DNA of 5,957 nt, taken from positions 1-5,957 of the forward strand of contig CAYGUI010000072.1 of assembly GCA_964353115.1 (NCBI GenBank), written 5' to 3'. This document shows, one piece after another, positions 1 through 5,925 of this stretch (the stretch's first letter is position 1; every line of letters starts with the position of its first letter). The position numbers and the translations under genes are program-made. The DNA comes from CAYGUI01 sp964353115 (GTDB taxonomy: Bacteria; Pseudomonadota; Gammaproteobacteria; JAGOUU01). The notes beneath the pieces are model-generated. The model was not told the DNA's origin and searched no databases. It saw only the letters and a list, made by a program, of their open reading frames with translations.

Positions 1-26
1 TAGTTTAACCATCTACTCTATGTATT

Positions 27-100
27 TAAACAATCGAGTGAATGACGGTAAACAATCGCGGGAATGACGGTAAACAATCGCGGGAATGATGGTAAACAAT
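27..100 (+). repeat. 22-bp tandem repeat array upstream of clpB (3 copies plus an 8-nt partial)
   Basis: Three consecutive 22-bp units lie at 27-48, 49-70 and 71-92, followed by the first 8 nt of a fourth. Each unit is a 12-nt core, GCGGGAATGACG, plus a 10-nt spacer, GTAAACAATC. The first copy differs in the core (GAGTGAATGACG) and the third has GATGG for GACGG, so the outer copies are decaying. The core is identical to one end of the palindromic REP-like element seen elsewhere in the window (reverse complement of 2954-2965). No REP stem is visible beside this array, although one could lie before the window start. The spacing (22 nt, about two helical turns) resembles iterons, but there is no replication gene and no evidence of an origin. 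Confidence 0.9.
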
Positions 101-134
101 TAATGCTTTTAAATAATTAATATGCTAATTAATC

Positions 135-140
135 AGGAGA
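135..140 (+). promoter_or_regulatory. clpB ribosome binding site
   Basis: AGGAGA lies 6 nt before the ATG at 147, a good Shine-Dalgarno match that fixes the clpB start. I could not find a convincing sigma-32 heat-shock promoter or a strong sigma-70 promoter between the tandem array and this site. The AT-rich stretch 101-130 contains only weak -10-like hexamers such as TAATAT. Confidence 0.8.
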
Positions 141-146
141 TATATT

Positions 147-2741
147 ATGGGTTTCGATAAATTTACAAATAAATTTCAAAAATCTTTAGAAGATGCTCAA
201 TCTTTAGCAGTGGGGCGCTCGCATGTTGAAATTACTTCTGTGCATTTATTAAAAGCTATGCTTGATCAGGAAGGCAGCACAGTTCGTAGTTTATTAGTCC
301 AGGCTAATATTAATATACAGAAATTGCGTATCTTGCTTGATGAGAAATTAAATAATTTTGCAACATATAATAATTCAAATGGTGATATTAGAATTTCACA
401 AGAATTATCTCGTGTATTAAATATTTGCGACAAATTAGCACAAGAGCAAAAAGATGCTTATATTTCCAGTGAAATTTTTGTATTGGCATTATTAGAAGAT
501 AAAAATTCCGATGCCAATAAATTATTAATAGAAAGCGGTGCTGATAAAAAAGTTATAACCGAAATAATTAAAAAAATTCGTGGTGATCAAAAAGTGAATG
601 ATCCTAATGTTGAAGAGCAGCGTCAAGCGCTAGAAAAATATACTATTGATATTACAGAGCGCGCCCGAAAAGGTAAGCTTGATCCAGTTATTGGTCGCGA
701 TCAGGAAATTCGTCGCACCATTCAGGTTTTGCAGCGTCGTACTAAAAATAATCCGGTATTAATTGGTGAGCCAGGAGTTGGTAAAACAGCAATCGCAGAA
801 GGTCTGGCGCAGCGTATAGTTAATGGCGAAATTCCAGAAGGACTTAAAAATAAAAGATTATTATCATTAGATTTAGGTGCACTATTAGCTGGTGCCAAAT
901 TTCGCGGTGATTTTGAAGAGCGATTAAAAGCTGTTTTAAATGACATTGCAAAACAGGAAGGAAATATCATTTTATTTATTGATGAACTACATACTTTAGT
1001 TGGTGCCGGAAAAGCTGAAGGCTCACTTGATGCTGGTAATATGCTAAAACCCGCCTTAGCACGCGGTGAATTACACTGCGTTGGTGCGACAACTTTAGAT
1101 GAATATCGTAAATATATTGAAAAAGATGCAGCTCTTGAACGCAGATTTCAAAAAGTTTTAGTTTCTGAGCCAACAGTTGAAGATACCATAGCAATTTTAC
1201 GTGGCCTAAAAGAGCGTTACGAAATTCATCATGGTGTAGAAATTACTGATCCGGCATTAGTTGAAGCGGCAGTTTTATCGCATAGATATATTTCTGACAG
1301 GCAATTACCAGATAAAGCTATTGATTTGATTGATGAGGCAGCGAGTGATATTCGCATGCAAATTGATTCTAAGCCAGAAGAAATGGATAAATTAGATCGT
1401 CGTTTAATTCAGCTAAAAATAGAACGCGAAGCTTTGCGTAAAGAAAAAGATGAAAAATCAAAAAAACGCTTAGCTGATTTAGAAACAGATATTAATAAAT
1501 TAGAAAAAGAATATTCTGATTTCGATGAAATTTGGAAAGCAGAAAAAGCTGCGTTGGCAGGAACAAAAAATATAAAAGAAGCTTTAGAAAAAGCGCGAAT
1601 AGAATTGGAAAGTGCACGGCGTGCCGGTGATTTAACTCGGATGTCGGAATTGCAATATGGGCACATTCCAGAATTGGAAAAGCAATTATCAGAAGCGGTA
1701 CAGCAAGAAAATGTTGCAGAAAAAAAATCACCGACTTTATTACGTAATAAAGTCGGTGAAGAAGAAATTGCTAATATTGTTGCGCGTTGGACCGGTATTC
1801 CTGTCTCTAAAATGCTAGAAGGTGAAAAAGAGAAGTTATTACGCATGGAAGATTCTTTGCATAAACGCATGATTGGTCAGGATGAAGCAGTAAATGCTGT
1901 TGCTAATGCTATACGCCGTTCGCGCGCTGGACTGAGTGATCCGAATAGGCCAGTTGGATCATTTTTATTTCTAGGTCCAACAGGTGTTGGTAAAACGGAA
2001 TTATGTAAGTCTTTAGCTGAATTTTTATTTGATACTGAAGATGCGATGATACGAATAGATATGTCAGAATTTATGGAAAAACATTCTGTGGCACGTTTAA
2101 TTGGAGCTCCTCCTGGGTATGTTGGTTATGAAGAAGGTGGTTACTTGACCGAAGCTGTTCGTCGAAGACCATACTCAGTAATTTTATTAGACGAAGTTGA
2201 AAAAGCTCATCCAGATGTATTTAATATTTTGTTACAAGTATTAGATGATGGGCGCTTAACTGACAGTCAAGGACGCACTGTTGATTTTAAAAATACAGTA
2301 ATAGTCATGACTTCTAACTTGGGATCAAGCATGATTCAAGAAATGTCAGAAAAGAAATCAGATTATGTAGATATAAAAAACAAAATTATAGAAATTTTAA
2401 GTCAGCATTTTAGACCGGAGTTTTTGAATCGTATTGATGATACTGTCGTGTTTCACCCATTATCAGAAAATAATATTGCAGCTATCGCTAAAATTCAGAT
2501 TGCACATCTTGCTCGGCGCTTACTAAATAGAAATATTGTTTTAGAAGTAAAAGATTCTGCACTTAAGAAACTGGCAGAAGTTGGTTTTGATCCTGTTTTT
2601 GGTGCACGACCTTTAAAACGTGCTATTCAAAGTGAGGTTGAAAATCCACTTGCGCAAGATATTTTGTCGGGAAAATTTGTTGCTAATGATACAATAATTG
2701 TAGATAGTAAAAAAGGTGAACTAAGTTTTTATAAAAAATAA
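147..2741 (+). CDS. clpB: ATP-dependent protein disaggregase ClpB (Hsp104 family)
   Basis: This is a cytoplasmic hexameric AAA+ chaperone that, with DnaK/DnaJ/GrpE, extracts and threads polypeptides from aggregates after heat stress. At 864 aa it is close to the usual length of about 857. Visible domains in order: Clp N domain (1-145); first AAA+ module with Walker A GEPGVGKT (207-214), Walker B ILFIDE (275-280), sensor GATT (313-316) and tandem arginines R332/R333; coiled-coil M domain (about 410-525, with the ELQYG motif at 501-505); second AAA+ module with Walker A GPTGVGKT (610-617), pore loop GYVGYEEGG (657-665), Walker B VILLDE (678-683) and sensor-2 GARPLKRAI (819-827). The first pore loop reads GAKFRG, with Phe252 where E. 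coli has Tyr, a conservative change. No ClpP-binding IGF-type loop was noticed, as expected for ClpB rather than ClpA. The start is supported by AGGAGA 6 nt upstream and by alignment of the N-terminal TNKFQ motif. The linker before LLRNKV (about 513-530) is roughly 4 residues longer than in E. coli and is encoded in part by a perfect DNA palindrome. Confidence 0.98.
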   Translation: MGFDKFTNKFQKSLEDAQSLAVGRSHVEITSVHLLKAMLDQEGSTVRSLLVQANINIQKLRILLDEKLNNFATYNNSNGDIRISQELSRVLNICDKLAQEQKDAYISSEIFVLALLEDKNSDANKLLIESGADKKVITEIIKKIRGDQKVNDPNVEEQRQALEKYTIDITERARKGKLDPVIGRDQEIRRTIQVLQRRTKNNPVLIGEPGVGKTAIAEGLAQRIVNGEIPEGLKNKRLLSLDLGALLAGAKFRGDFEERLKAVLNDIAKQEGNIILFIDELHTLVGAGKAEGSLDAGNMLKPALARGELHCVGATTLDEYRKYIEKDAALERRFQKVLVSEPTVEDTIAILRGLKERYEIHHGVEITDPALVEAAVLSHRYISDRQLPDKAIDLIDEAASDIRMQIDSKPEEMDKLDRRLIQLKIEREALRKEKDEKSKKRLADLETDINKLEKEYSDFDEIWKAEKAALAGTKNIKEALEKARIELESARRAGDLTRMSELQYGHIPELEKQLSEAVQQENVAEKKSPTLLRNKVGEEEIANIVARWTGIPVSKMLEGEKEKLLRMEDSLHKRMIGQDEAVNAVANAIRRSRAGLSDPNRPVGSFLFLGPTGVGKTELCKSLAEFLFDTEDAMIRIDMSEFMEKHSVARLIGAPPGYVGYEEGGYLTEAVRRRPYSVILLDEVEKAHPDVFNILLQVLDDGRLTDSQGRTVDFKNTVIVMTSNLGSSMIQEMSEKKSDYVDIKNKIIEILSQHFRPEFLNRIDDTVVFHPLSENNIAAIAKIQIAHLARRLLNRNIVLEVKDSALKKLAEVGFDPVFGARPLKRAIQSEVENPLAQDILSGKFVANDTIIVDSKKGELSFYKK
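582..596 (+). promoter_or_regulatory. Possible internal translation start for a short ClpB isoform
   Basis: Codon 150 is GTG (594-596) in the context RGDQKVND. From memory this aligns with the E. coli RGGESVND segment, whose GTG codon (Val149) is a known internal start producing N-domain-less ClpB. Here GGTGATC (582-588) sits 5 nt upstream and matches the 3' part of the extended Shine-Dalgarno sequence (GGAGGTGATC), although the central GGAGG is not intact. A product from here would be about 715 aa, lacking the N domain but keeping both AAA+ modules. Codon alignment and the upstream match are seen; use as a start is inference. Confidence 0.4.
1728..1759. repeat. Perfect 32-bp palindrome inside clpB, preceded by A8
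   Basis: Every base from 1728 to 1743 pairs with its mirror from 1744 to 1759, so the sequence is its own reverse complement. As RNA it could form a 14-bp stem closed by the tetraloop ACGT (1742-1745), with a GC-richer base (TCACCGAC/GTCGGTGA). Both strands encode the same peptide, SPTLLRNKVG (ClpB residues 528-537 on the + strand). Directly upstream is a run of eight A (1720-1727), so on the - strand the hairpin is followed at once by eight T, the layout of an intrinsic terminator for antisense transcripts. On the + strand there is no T-run, so it should not terminate clpB mRNA. Structure is seen directly; function is unknown. Confidence 0.9.
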
Positions 2742-2760
2742 CTGGATTCCCGCCTTCGCG
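2742..2760 (-). repeat. REP-like palindromic element, copy 1, cut by the assembly gap
   Basis: The sequence CTGGATTCCCGCCTTCGCG begins one base after the clpB stop codon and is the exact reverse complement of 2963-2981. It holds one full stem arm (ATTCCCGC), the CTTC loop and the first 3 nt of the second arm before the N run. The bases after the gap (GGAATGACG) would complete a perfect element if joined directly. In RNA, the complete hairpin would sit at the 3' end of the clpB message, where such elements often protect transcripts from exonucleases. Confidence 0.85.
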
Positions 2761-2860
2761 NNNNNNNNNNNNNNNNNNNNNNNNNNNNNNNNNNNNNNNN
2801 NNNNNNNNNNNNNNNNNNNNNNNNNNNNNNNNNNNNNNNNNNNNNNNNNNNNNNNNNNNN
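2761..2860. other. Assembly gap (100 N)
   Basis: A run of exactly 100 N, most likely a fixed-size scaffolding placeholder rather than a measured length. It interrupts a REP-like element on the left and a tandem array on the right, so the break was probably caused by unresolved repeat copies. Any further array copies, or a glyA promoter, could be hidden here. Confidence 0.95.
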
Positions 2861-2935
2861 GGAATGACGAGCGACTAGCGGGAATGACGAGCGACTAGCG
2901 GGAATGACGAGCGACTAGCGGGAATGACGAGCGAC
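2861..2935 (+). repeat. 20-bp tandem repeat array between clpB and glyA (3 visible copies plus a 15-nt partial)
   Basis: Identical 20-bp units occupy 2861-2880, 2881-2900 and 2901-2920, and a 15-nt partial unit ends at 2935. Each unit is the 12-nt core GCGGGAATGACG plus an 8-nt spacer, AGCGACTA. The core is the same one that builds the 22-bp array upstream of clpB, but the spacer is unrelated. The copies show no mismatches, suggesting recent amplification or ongoing homogenisation. The number of copies is a minimum, because the array runs into the assembly gap. Confidence 0.93.
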
Positions 2936-2953
2936 AATTATTTGGTTAGGTCC

Positions 2954-2981
2954 CGTCATTCCCGCGAAGGCGGGAATCCAG
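2954..2981 (+). repeat. REP-like palindromic element, copy 2, in the glyA leader
   Basis: A 28-nt element whose 20-nt heart is ATTCCCGCGAAGGCGGGAAT (2958-2977): 8-bp perfect arms ATTCCCGC and GCGGGAAT around a GAAG loop. It fits the ATTCCC-N8-GGGAAT pattern of the Neisseria dRS3 repeat, though this organism is clearly not Neisseria-like in base composition. It ends 6 nt before the glyA Shine-Dalgarno. If transcribed, it forms a hairpin just outside the ribosome binding site, so it could influence glyA translation or mRNA stability. Confidence 0.9.
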
Positions 2982-2987
2982 TAACAA

Positions 2988-2991
2988 GAGG
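2988..2991 (+). promoter_or_regulatory. glyA ribosome binding site
   Basis: GAGG (within AAGAGGT) is 5 nt before the ATG at 2997. It is the only Shine-Dalgarno in the glyA-nrdR-transporter block, since the two downstream genes have none that I can see. Confidence 0.8.
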
Positions 2992-2996
2992 TAAGA

Positions 2997-4250
2997 ATGA
3001 CAGCATTTAATAACAAAAATATTGATAATTTTGATCAAGAATTAGGTCAAGCAATTAAAAATGAAGCAAAAAGACAAGAAGAGCATCTCGAGTTAATAGC
3101 ATCAGAAAATTATGCAAGCCCTCGTGTAATGGAAGCGCAAGGCTCTATTATGACGAATAAATATGCTGAAGGTTATCCTGGCAAACGTTATTACGGTGGT
3201 TGTGAATACGTTGATGTCGCTGAAAATTTAGCTAATCAGCGATTACAAAAATTGTTTGATTGCAAATACTCTAATGTTCAACCACATTCAGGATCACAGG
3301 CAAATGCAGCAGTTTACTTGGCACTTCTTAATCCTGGTGATACAGTTTTAGGAATGGATTTATCGCACGGCGGCCATTTAACTCACGGCTCAAAAGTTAA
3401 TTTTTCTGGTAAAAATTACAATATGGTAAGTTATGGTATTAATCTTGATACAGGATTAATCGATTATGATGACGTTGAGAAAAAAGCTCAGGAATATAAG
3501 CCAAAAATGATAATTGCAGGTTTCTCTGCTTACCCACGTGTTGCTGATTGGAAAAAATTTCGCGAAATCGCTGATAAGGTTGGCGCATATTTATTTGTTG
3601 ATATGGCTCATGTTGCAGGTTTAATAGCTGCAGGAATTTATCCATCACCGCTACCATATGCTGATGTTGTGACCTCAACAACACATAAAACTTTACGTGG
3701 ACCACGTGGTGGAATAATTTTGTCGAATCGTGAGCCAGAGTTTACCAAAAAATTTAATTCAGCAGTTTTTCCAGGCACACAGGGCGGACCTTTGATGCAT
3801 GTTATTGCTGGTAAAGCAGTAGCATTTTTAGAAGCATTAGAGCCTGAATTTAAAACTTATCAGCAGCAAGTAGTTACTAATGCTAATACTATGGCTGAAG
3901 AACTTAAAAAACGTGGTTATAAATTAGTAACTGATGGCACAGATAGTCATTTAATCTTAATAGATTTTTCTGATAAAGATTTTTCTGGGCGCGAGGCTGA
4001 AGATGCATTAGGGCGCGCAAATATTACCACTAATAAAAATTCAGTACCAAATGATCCGCGTTCTTTTGTTGAAACGAGTGGATTGCGTGTTGGTACTCCA
4101 GCGATTACTACTCGAGGATTTAAGGAGCAAGAAACCAAAGATATAACTAATTGGATTTGTGATGTTTTAGATAATATTCGCGATGAGAAAGTTATTACTG
4201 AGGTTCGTAATAAAGTTATACAATTATGTAGTAAATTTCCGGTATATTGA
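2997..4250 (+). CDS. glyA: Serine hydroxymethyltransferase
   Basis: This is a cytoplasmic PLP-dependent enzyme that interconverts serine plus tetrahydrofolate and glycine plus 5,10-methylene-tetrahydrofolate. It is the main source of one-carbon units for purines, thymidylate and methionine. At 417 aa it matches the family length exactly. Visible landmarks: LIASENYASP (33-42); the NKYAEGYPGKRYYGG segment (54-68) including the catalytic glutamate E58; the PLP phosphate-binding HSGSQANAA (97-105); VDMAHVAGL (201-209) with the cofactor-contacting Asp202 and His205; STTHKTLRGPRGG (227-239) with Lys231 forming the Schiff base; FPGTQGGPLMH (258-268); and SGLRVGTPA (361-369), where Arg364 should bind the substrate carboxylate. 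All expected residues are present, so it should be active. It is the first gene of a probable operon with nrdR 3 nt downstream. Its leader is repeat DNA, and no promoter is visible between the clpB stop and the start codon. Confidence 0.98.
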   Translation: MTAFNNKNIDNFDQELGQAIKNEAKRQEEHLELIASENYASPRVMEAQGSIMTNKYAEGYPGKRYYGGCEYVDVAENLANQRLQKLFDCKYSNVQPHSGSQANAAVYLALLNPGDTVLGMDLSHGGHLTHGSKVNFSGKNYNMVSYGINLDTGLIDYDDVEKKAQEYKPKMIIAGFSAYPRVADWKKFREIADKVGAYLFVDMAHVAGLIAAGIYPSPLPYADVVTSTTHKTLRGPRGGIILSNREPEFTKKFNSAVFPGTQGGPLMHVIAGKAVAFLEALEPEFKTYQQQVVTNANTMAEELKKRGYKLVTDGTDSHLILIDFSDKDFSGREAEDALGRANITTNKNSVPNDPRSFVETSGLRVGTPAITTRGFKEQETKDITNWICDVLDNIRDEKVITEVRNKVIQLCSKFPVY

Positions 4251-4253
4251 TAT

Positions 4254-4709
4254 ATGAAATGTCCATTTTGCGGAGCAGCTGATACAAAAGTAACTGATTC
4301 TCGCCTTTTTAGTGAAGGCGAGCAAATTAAAAGACGGCGCGAATGTGTTAGCTGTCAAGAGCGGTTTACTACTTATGAATTGGCAGAATTGTCTTTCCCA
4401 CGTGTTATTAAGCGTGGTGACGTACGGGAAGAATTTTCTGAGCAAAAATTAAAAAACGGTATGCTACATGCGTTACAAAAACGCTCAGTTAGTGCAGAGT
4501 CTATTGAAAGATCAATAAATATAATTAAGCATGAACTACGTACTAGTGGTGAAAAAGAAGTTAAATCCAGTTTTATTGGTGAGCTTGTTATGCGCGAATT
4601 AAAAAAACTTGATGAAGTTGCTTATGTGCGTTTTGCTTCAGTTTATCGCCGCTTTAAAGATATTGCAGAATTTAAAAAAGAAATAGATAAAATAGCCTCT
4701 TTAATTTAA
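4254..4709 (+). CDS. nrdR: Transcriptional repressor NrdR (zinc ribbon plus ATP-cone)
   Basis: NrdR represses ribonucleotide reductase operons by binding paired NrdR boxes. Its ATP-cone senses ATP/dATP and so adjusts dNTP synthesis. The 151-aa product is close to the usual length of about 150. The zinc ribbon is formed by C3/C6 (CPFC) and C31/C34 (CVSC), with the basic KRRREC segment (26-31) characteristic of the DNA-binding part, then ERFTTYE (36-42). The ATP-cone spans about 49-139, from PRVIKRGDVRE through AYVRFASVYRRF. The start lies 3 nt after the glyA stop with no Shine-Dalgarno, so translation is probably coupled to glyA. No ribonucleotide reductase gene or obvious NrdR box occurs in the window, so its targets are elsewhere. 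Confidence 0.97.
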   Translation: MKCPFCGAADTKVTDSRLFSEGEQIKRRRECVSCQERFTTYELAELSFPRVIKRGDVREEFSEQKLKNGMLHALQKRSVSAESIERSINIIKHELRTSGEKEVKSSFIGELVMRELKKLDEVAYVRFASVYRRFKDIAEFKKEIDKIASLI

Positions 4710-4717
4710 TAATTATT

Positions 4718-5884
4718 TTGAATAATCCTTTAACTTTTTTCTTACTTATATTATCGTTCTCATCTCTTGGCAGAGTAGTTGCCGATATGTACTTGCCGGC
4801 ATTATTAAATATTGCCGAGAGCTTGAATACGACAAATACTAACGTACAATATTCTATTTCGATATATTTTCTGGGCTTATCTCTATCACCTATTTTTTAC
4901 GGAGCTTTGTCGGATCATATTGGTCGAAAAAAGCCGATTTTTTTAGGATTATTTATCGCGATTATTGGATCATTAACTTGTTATTTTTCTTATGATATTA
5001 AAATTTTAATATTAGGAAGATTTATGCAAGGTATTGGGTGCGGTGGCTCATTAACTTTGGCGCGCTCTATATCTAAAGATGTATTAACTTCAAAACAGTT
5101 ATCAATATTTAGTTCAATTGCATCATTTGCAAATGTTTTCTTAGTATCGCTTACACCACTTGCCGGGAGTTTATTAGATAAATATTTCGGTTGGCGTATT
5201 ATATTTTTAACACAAACCTTATATATATTATTTGTTTTTGTTTTTCTAGCTGCTTTTCTGCCGGAAACAAAACCAAATTCTGAAAATAATGCAGAAGATA
5301 AAAATAAAATAAATATATATCAATCAATTAAAAGATTATTAAAAGAGCAAAACTTTGTTAAATATAGCTCTATAGTGTTTTTATCGTATGCATTTTTAAT
5401 TTCTTGGAATTCGGCATCATCAATTTTATTACAAAAAACTTTTGGTTTAACGCAAATTCAATATGCTGATCTAATTCTTAAATTAGGATTAGTTTTTGCA
5501 TTTAGCTTATTACTTAATATTTTATTGCTAAGATTTTTTAATATTACTAAAATTTTACGATTAGGAGTTTATATCGTCTTATTAAGTTCGGTGCTAATGT
5601 TATTTTTATCCTTTATTTTTACGCATAATATTTACGCTGTAATACTTCCAATCGGAATATCAATGATTGGACTAGGATTTATTTTTTCTAACTGTTTTGT
5701 CCTGGCGTTAGAAAGCATTCACGATATGTCTGGTTTTGCTAGTAGTGTTTATACCGTACTGCAAATTTTAGGTGGAGCGTTTGCTAGTTATATTGTTGCG
5801 TATTTATCTGAAACATCGCAATTGCCTTTGACAATATTTTTATTATTATTGTCTGGGGCACAGGCGTTGTTTTTATCTTTATAA
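4718..5884 (+). CDS. MFS transporter, Bcr/CflA (DHA1) drug-efflux family
   Basis: This is a predicted inner-membrane proton-coupled exporter of 388 aa with about 12 hydrophobic segments in two halves joined by a charged loop (about 182-212). Family marks: the DMYLPAL motif at the end of helix 1 (23-29), typical of Bcr/CflA members; MFS motif A GALSDHIGRKKP (62-73); the motif-B-like GRFMQGIGCGG (100-110); a degenerate antiporter motif C, PLAG (147-150), followed by FGWR (157-160); LPETK (181-185); and GFASSVYTVLQILGG (339-353) in helix 11. The start is TTG at 4718. No in-frame ATG lies upstream, the first internal ATG (codon 24) would remove helix 1, and an in-frame stop at 4688-4690 limits extension. 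There is no Shine-Dalgarno, and the start is 8 nt after nrdR, so translational coupling is likely. The substrate cannot be told: relatives export bicyclomycin, chloramphenicol or small metabolites. The weak motif C argues against assuming drug resistance. Confidence 0.88.
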   Translation: MNNPLTFFLLILSFSSLGRVVADMYLPALLNIAESLNTTNTNVQYSISIYFLGLSLSPIFYGALSDHIGRKKPIFLGLFIAIIGSLTCYFSYDIKILILGRFMQGIGCGGSLTLARSISKDVLTSKQLSIFSSIASFANVFLVSLTPLAGSLLDKYFGWRIIFLTQTLYILFVFVFLAAFLPETKPNSENNAEDKNKINIYQSIKRLLKEQNFVKYSSIVFLSYAFLISWNSASSILLQKTFGLTQIQYADLILKLGLVFAFSLLLNILLLRFFNITKILRLGVYIVLLSSVLMLFLSFIFTHNIYAVILPIGISMIGLGFIFSNCFVLALESIHDMSGFASSVYTVLQILGGAFASYIVAYLSETSQLPLTIFLLLLSGAQALFLSL

Positions 5885-5925
5885 GTTCTCGACTCATTGA
5901 AAAAAACCCCTCTGTCGGCTTCGCC

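Larger units (their letters stand above)
2742..2981. repeat. Composite mosaic element: tandem array bracketed by inverted REP-like copies
   Basis: The ends of this interval are 19-nt perfect inverted repeats (2742-2760 and 2963-2981), enclosing a gap, a 20-bp tandem array and 18 nt of unique sequence (2936-2953). It is flanked on both sides by TAA (2739-2741, the clpB stop codon, and 2982-2984), which could be a 3-bp target duplication or chance. The arrangement resembles Neisseria intergenic mosaic elements, in which 20-bp ATTCCC-N8-GGGAAT repeats flank short spacers, and also non-autonomous MITE-like elements. There is no transposase. The true length is unknown because of the N run. Confidence 0.55.

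Noticed and set aside
27..100. CRISPR array or plasmid-type iterons
   Set aside because: The spacers are identical within the array and only 8-10 nt long, so this is not CRISPR. No replication initiator, DnaA-box cluster or partition gene is present, so an origin is not supported.
101..134. Heat-shock (sigma-32) promoter for clpB
   Set aside because: Neither a CTTGAA-like -35 nor a CCCCAT-like -10 is present at suitable spacing. The promoter may lie before the window or be too divergent to call.
722..970. Other antisense frames inside clpB, glyA and nrdR
   Set aside because: All overlap strongly conserved sense genes, have no recognisable domains and were not supported by any start signal.
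1409..1870. Antisense open frame of 153 codons within clpB
   Set aside because: It is a shadow of the clpB coding frame: low-complexity Ser/Phe-rich translation, no ribosome binding site noticed and no recognisable domain. The peptide SPTLLRNKVG it shares with ClpB is explained by the palindrome at 1728-1759.
4300..4322. 8-bp inverted repeat (CTCGCCTT/AAGGCGAG) with a 7-nt loop near the start of nrdR
   Set aside because: A stem of this length with a short loop is expected about once by chance in a window of this size, and the bases are explained by conserved NrdR codons (DSRLFSEGE).
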